A stretch of DNA of 64,000 nucleotides from NCBI GenBank assembly GCA_022984795.1, contig JALIHJ010000076.1, positions 1 to 64,000 of the forward strand, written 5' to 3'. Positions 60,541-64,000 of the stretch are shown in pieces. The notes under the pieces are model-generated. The model saw nothing but the letters and a program-made list of their open reading frames with translations, ran no database searches and was not told the origin of the DNA. The stretch is from Fabrea salina (taxonomy: Eukaryota > Ciliophora > Heterotrichea > Heterotrichida > Fabreidae). Every line of letters begins with the position of its first letter. The first letter of the stretch is position 1. The translations under genes were made by a program, and so were the position numbers.

Positions 60541-61429
60541 TTAATATATTTTGAAAGAATAGGGGATCTATTAGCCTGATGGAGTGAACTGAATTAGTAT
60601 GACGTTCTTAGAACTGCAACTTGTTCTCCAGTAGCTAGCTTCCGAACCTTGATGTTTCCACGCTCATCTCCAGACACTAAGAACTTTCTCTCCTCTCTTT
60701 GATATTCTTACTGACTTGATAGCTGCTGTGTGACTCATCTCAACTCCAACTTGACTCTTGGTTTCAGTGCTCCAAATCTTAATACGCCCATCCTTGCCGC
60801 CAGAAACTATGAAGGCTCCAAACTTTTCAGGAATGTCCACTGAAAGCACAGGTCCAGCATGACCTCTAAACACATGAATTTGTTCTTCAGTTGCGTAGTT
60901 CCACAGCCTAACAGTTTCATCCTCACTTGCAGAAACCAATAATTTTTCATTTGAAGCAAGAGCCAAGGAACAAACAGTAGAGGTATGGCCTTGCAGAACT
61001 GCTTCTTTCCAAGCCAAAACCTGATTGTGCTATCCTTGCTGCCTGAGAAACAAACTGTTCTTTTTTCGAAAGAAGCACTGCAGAAACACTGTCAGTGTGC
61101 CCTCTATACACCATATACTGCTCTCCACTACCAGAATCCCACAACCTAACGGTTCTGTCCTGGCCTCCGGAAGCCACCACTAGGTCTGACTTAGGCATGG
61201 ACAAACACAAAACAGGACCGTCGTCGATGCCGAAAGTTCTGGTGCAGGTTCCCACTAACAATATTCCAAACCCTAATGCTGCCGTCGGAGTTTCCAGTAA
61301 TAGCAGAATGGTTCTTAAACATGCACATTGACTCAATTTTAGAAGAAGATTCTTTGCACAATTACAGTTGGTAGCGTTCTCCCAAACTCTAACAGTGTTG
61401 TCTTCGGCACTTGAAACAATGACAGGCAT
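60541..61429 (-). pseudogene. Copy of WD40 gene 2450-3337, disrupted
   Basis: Start ATG 61427-61429; WD40 blades are recognisable, with several frame breaks. Confidence 0.8.
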
Positions 61430-61619
61430 GTCTTCTTGAACGTCTTCTTAGTTGAATGGAGAGATTCCAGAAGGAACGCTGGTGGCAGAGGGTTCCTGAA
61501 CAACGTAATGCTCACTTGAGTTCTTGAGTACTGGTATTATTTTGCTGGGTTAATTGTGCGCAGGATGAATCTTCACTTGAAGCAGAAGAACTATTAGAAG
61601 AACTAGCAATGCCAGGAGG

Positions 61620-62400
61620 TCATGGAATGCAGTTCTTCCGACTTGCAGGACCACTTTCAAGACCACCGGGTTTCTTTATCTGCTTCTTCTTGTCGTCTGA
61701 GCTTGAATCCGAAATTTCTTGCTTTTTGAATCCAAATGCGCCCTTAGCCTTGGGTTTCTTTACCTGGCTCTTTTTGTCGTCTGAGCTTGAATCCGAAATT
61801 TCTTGCTTTTTGAATCCAAATGGACCCTTAGCTTGGGATTTTTTCATTCCAAATGGACCTTTAATTTGTTGAACAAGCTCAACTGTTGGAACAGAGTTCT
61901 TTTCCACTTGAAGAACTAGAAGAATCAGGAATACGAGAAGGGACAGCTTCTGGGAGGAGTTATTTTGAAGACCCAGAGAGCCCTTTCTGGAATTTCATCT
62001 CCAAGGTCAGTATCTTGAATGGACTGTTTGAATTCTGCCAATTCGGCTCTTGAGGGAACTCTTGAGTGAATTTAGTCCTTGGTTGAATTTGTCACGGTCA
62101 GCTTCGGTAGGTCTGGAGTGCAACAAGAACTTGACAAGCCTTTCTTCTAAATCTCTGAGTCCAGTTAGTTGGTGCAAACTCAACTTTTCAACGCCACTGA
62201 TCAAAGACTCACGCAACTTCAAAACAGTTCCCTCTGACGGGAAGTTTCAGCAAGAACTTGGTTTAAGTCAGTTACTCGCGTGGCAAAGGGTCGATAGAGT
62301 GACCTTGTTCAAGGTGAGTTATATTTTGTGAGAGCAAAGCAAATTCCCCACAACGACACTTGGACATAAAAGGGCAGACCTGGGAATAAGTAGTTTGCAT
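61620..62400 (-). pseudogene. Copy of B-box-like gene 3530-4317
   Basis: Start ATG 62398-62400. The Ser-Lys tail is identical and ends at the same TGA; the frame change seen at about 3866 is also here. Extra indels lie in the coiled coil. Here the tail frame extends upstream through SVPTVELVQQIKGPFG, supporting that as the true reading frame. Confidence 0.75.
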
Positions 62401-62720
62401 TATTAGTGGATAGAAATGGACAGATTTAAACAAGACAATGTAATTAGCGAGTATAAGTAGACTAATTAACTTTTACTTAAGCACATGGAAGTTTATTCCT
62501 TTGAGAGGTTCAGAGTGTGCAGAGAATATTCGCCTAACAAGGAAGCAGTTCTGCCCAGACTTTCAAAGTGTACTTGAGTTCGAGAAAATAAACAGCACAA
62601 AAAACACGTCAAGGATTTGAGTCAATGATTGTCTTTAACGTGCCAAAGAAACACTGATACAATCTTCTTTTACAAGAGAAGCAGAAAAGCAACACTCAGA
62701 ACTTAAACCTGCTTATAAAA

Positions 62721-62942
62721 CTAATAGTTAATTAGTTGATCCTTCTCAAGAGCTCCTCTAGTAATTTGTACTCTCGGTTGCTTGTCTGACTTCGTGTATC
62801 GCCCTTGCGCTCCTGTCAGTTGCCTTTGTGTTTCTGTCAGCTTCTTACTGGCTTGTCTTCTATCTTCTTGGATGTCCTGGAAATGCCAACTATTTCTCAG
62901 GAACAATTCCTTCGTGTACAGGTCCTCTTTCGTCATATTCAT
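62721..62942 (-). CDS. Copy of small basic hypothetical protein, longer frame
   Basis: 73 residues from ATG 62942 (MNMTKEDLYTKELFLRN). Two bases present here but absent near 4843 keep the frame open. Four residue changes relative to the left copy, all from single transitions. Confidence 0.45.
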   Translation of the reverse strand: MNMTKEDLYTKELFLRNSWHFQDIQEDRRQASKKLTETQRQLTGAQGRYTKSDKQPRVQITRGALEKDQLINY

Positions 62943-63320
62943 TCCAGATGGTGGCTCATTGAGACTTCAGTCTTTTTTGGAGACTCACCTTCTTTGGTCT
63001 GGTTTTTTAAATATTATGAACGATCTAACTAACTAAATAAGATACGTAATTCAAACGCGCAAGATCAGGAAGCACCTAGAATTGATCAACAATGAGAAGA
63101 AAAAGACAACTAACAGCAAAAACAACTTCTTCATAAGACCAGAAGACACTAATACTATTTTTGAACATAACCATTCAACCAGATTCAATGCAGAACTGAA
63201 TTCTAACTCGTTGCTCCAAATAGTTACTCCACTGACGACAGAACACAAAGTACTCTTGGAATTTGATTTCCGCCATTATGAGTTTAAGTTTTCGGGTAGG
63301 TTCTGAAACTCAACAATGGA

Positions 63321-64000
63321 ATGATGAACTCAACCGAAGAAAGCGAGTCAAAATTCAAACAATCAGAACCCAGAACTGCTCGAGAAGACACAAGAGTAGC
63401 AGTACAGGCAATGTGGATTCAGGGAAATCCACACTTGTAGGAGTGCTTACGAGAGGCGTAGTTGACGACGGAAGGGGCTCTGCTAGGAGACTAGTGTTTA
63501 ACTTTTCACACGAAGAGGCCAACGGCAGAACTTCGAGCATTGGACAAGAAATCATGGGCTTCGACAGCGGAGGCTCGCAAGTCACTCCCGAACGCTTTAC
63601 TGAAAACAAAAACAAAACTTGGTCTTACGTAGCAAACCACCCCAGAAACTAGTGACTTTCCTCGACTTGTGCGGCCACGAAAGGTACTTGAAAACAACAG
63701 TTTTCGGACTAGTAGGACTGATGCCCGACTACGCAATGATAGTGGTAGGAGCTAACATGGGAGTGACCAGAATGACGCGGGAACACATTGGCTTGGCTCT
63801 TTTCCATGAAGATCCCTATGTTCTTTGTAGTCACCAAAGTAGACATTGCTCCAGACAACGTGTACACAAAAAGACCCTAGAGACTCTCCAGAAAATACCC
63901 GCAGCCCAGGAGCAGGGAACAGAATGCCTTTGCTGGTGGACAGCCAAAAGGAGTTCGAAGAAATGGCTGAAATGGTAGAAAACCAAACTGTGCCCCATCT
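63321..64000 (+). pseudogene. Copy of GTPBP1-like gene, 5' part, cut by window end
   Basis: Starts at the same tandem ATG. The G1 and switch I regions are recognisable; at least five small indels break the frame. It runs off the window. Confidence 0.8.

Larger units (their letters stand above)
58078..64000 (+). repeat. Second copy of window bases 1 to ~5.8 kb (direct repeat)
   Basis: From 58102 the sequence aligns base for base with position 1 onward, same orientation, to the end of the window. The differences are dominated by one- or two-base indels, many in homopolymers, plus some T/C-type substitutions. 58078-58101 is 24 bp of subtelomeric sequence missing from the window start. Confidence 0.95.

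Noticed and set aside
1-64000. Ciliate code with TAA/TAG as Gln (Paramecium/Tetrahymena type)
   Set aside because: Nearly all genes end in TAA or TAG at conserved family C-termini, and neighbouring genes begin directly afterwards, so these are real stops.
1-64000. Transposons, LTR or viral remnants, CRISPR arrays
   Set aside because: No transposase, reverse transcriptase, integrase, capsid-like protein, terminal inverted repeat or spaced repeat array was seen on either strand.

Overview
The window looks like macronuclear DNA of a heterotrich ciliate (Stentor/Fabrea/Blepharisma group). Three things show this. A ~605 bp array of the octamer CCCTAACA, a heterotrich-type telomere repeat, lies at 57473-58077. 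Two 15-nt GT..AG introns are present (17144-17158 and 49750-49764). Genes are packed with 0-60 bp between them on both strands. Long reading frames stay open under the standard code with TAA/TAG ends; TGA is almost absent as a stop and is ambiguous in three places. The species itself cannot be named from the sequence.

Layout. 1-5.2 kb is subtelomeric and fast-evolving: two WD40 genes, a B-box-like/coiled-coil gene and a perfect-heptad coiled-coil gene. 5.2-27.7 kb is conserved housekeeping and signalling: GTPBP1-type GTPase, a secreted glycosidase-like protein, EF-hand and C2 proteins, a TTLL tubulin ligase, an MFS carrier, a Nudix hydrolase, DENND4, a coiled-coil protein, an inactive-looking otubain fused to RING fingers, a Utp12-domain protein, a RAP-domain protein and an i-AAA protease. 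27.9-41.8 kb is a one-strand tandem array of large IPT/PA14/Cys-rich/multi-pass surface proteins: one intact, one decayed, one truncated, plus an unrelated secreted protein. 42-56.3 kb holds a nucleoporin-like solenoid, a small ER membrane protein, a CDPK with a degenerate kinase site, ZC2HC1, USP40, TM9SF3 and a BTB protein. 56.3-57.47 kb is the last part of a Cav-like channel, cut off at the telomere array.

58078-64000 is a same-orientation, indel-rich second copy of 1 to about 5.8 kb. The C-rich strand orientation means the telomere caps this right-hand copy, and window base 1 corresponds to a point only about 24 bp inside that telomere. The 57.47 kb junction is therefore best read as a chimeric join or the overlap of a circularised/concatemeric contig, with the tail left as nearly raw long-read sequence. 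Homopolymer frame breaks in otherwise conserved genes from about 49 kb onward (CDPK, ZC2HC1, TM9SF3, channel) fit falling consensus quality toward this end.

Functional links are modest. Calcium is a recurring theme (two EF-hand/coiled-coil or C2 proteins, the four-EF-hand CDPK, the Cav-like channel), as is ubiquitin (USP40, otubain-RING, BTB). No RNA genes, CRISPR arrays or recognisable transposons or viral remnants were found.
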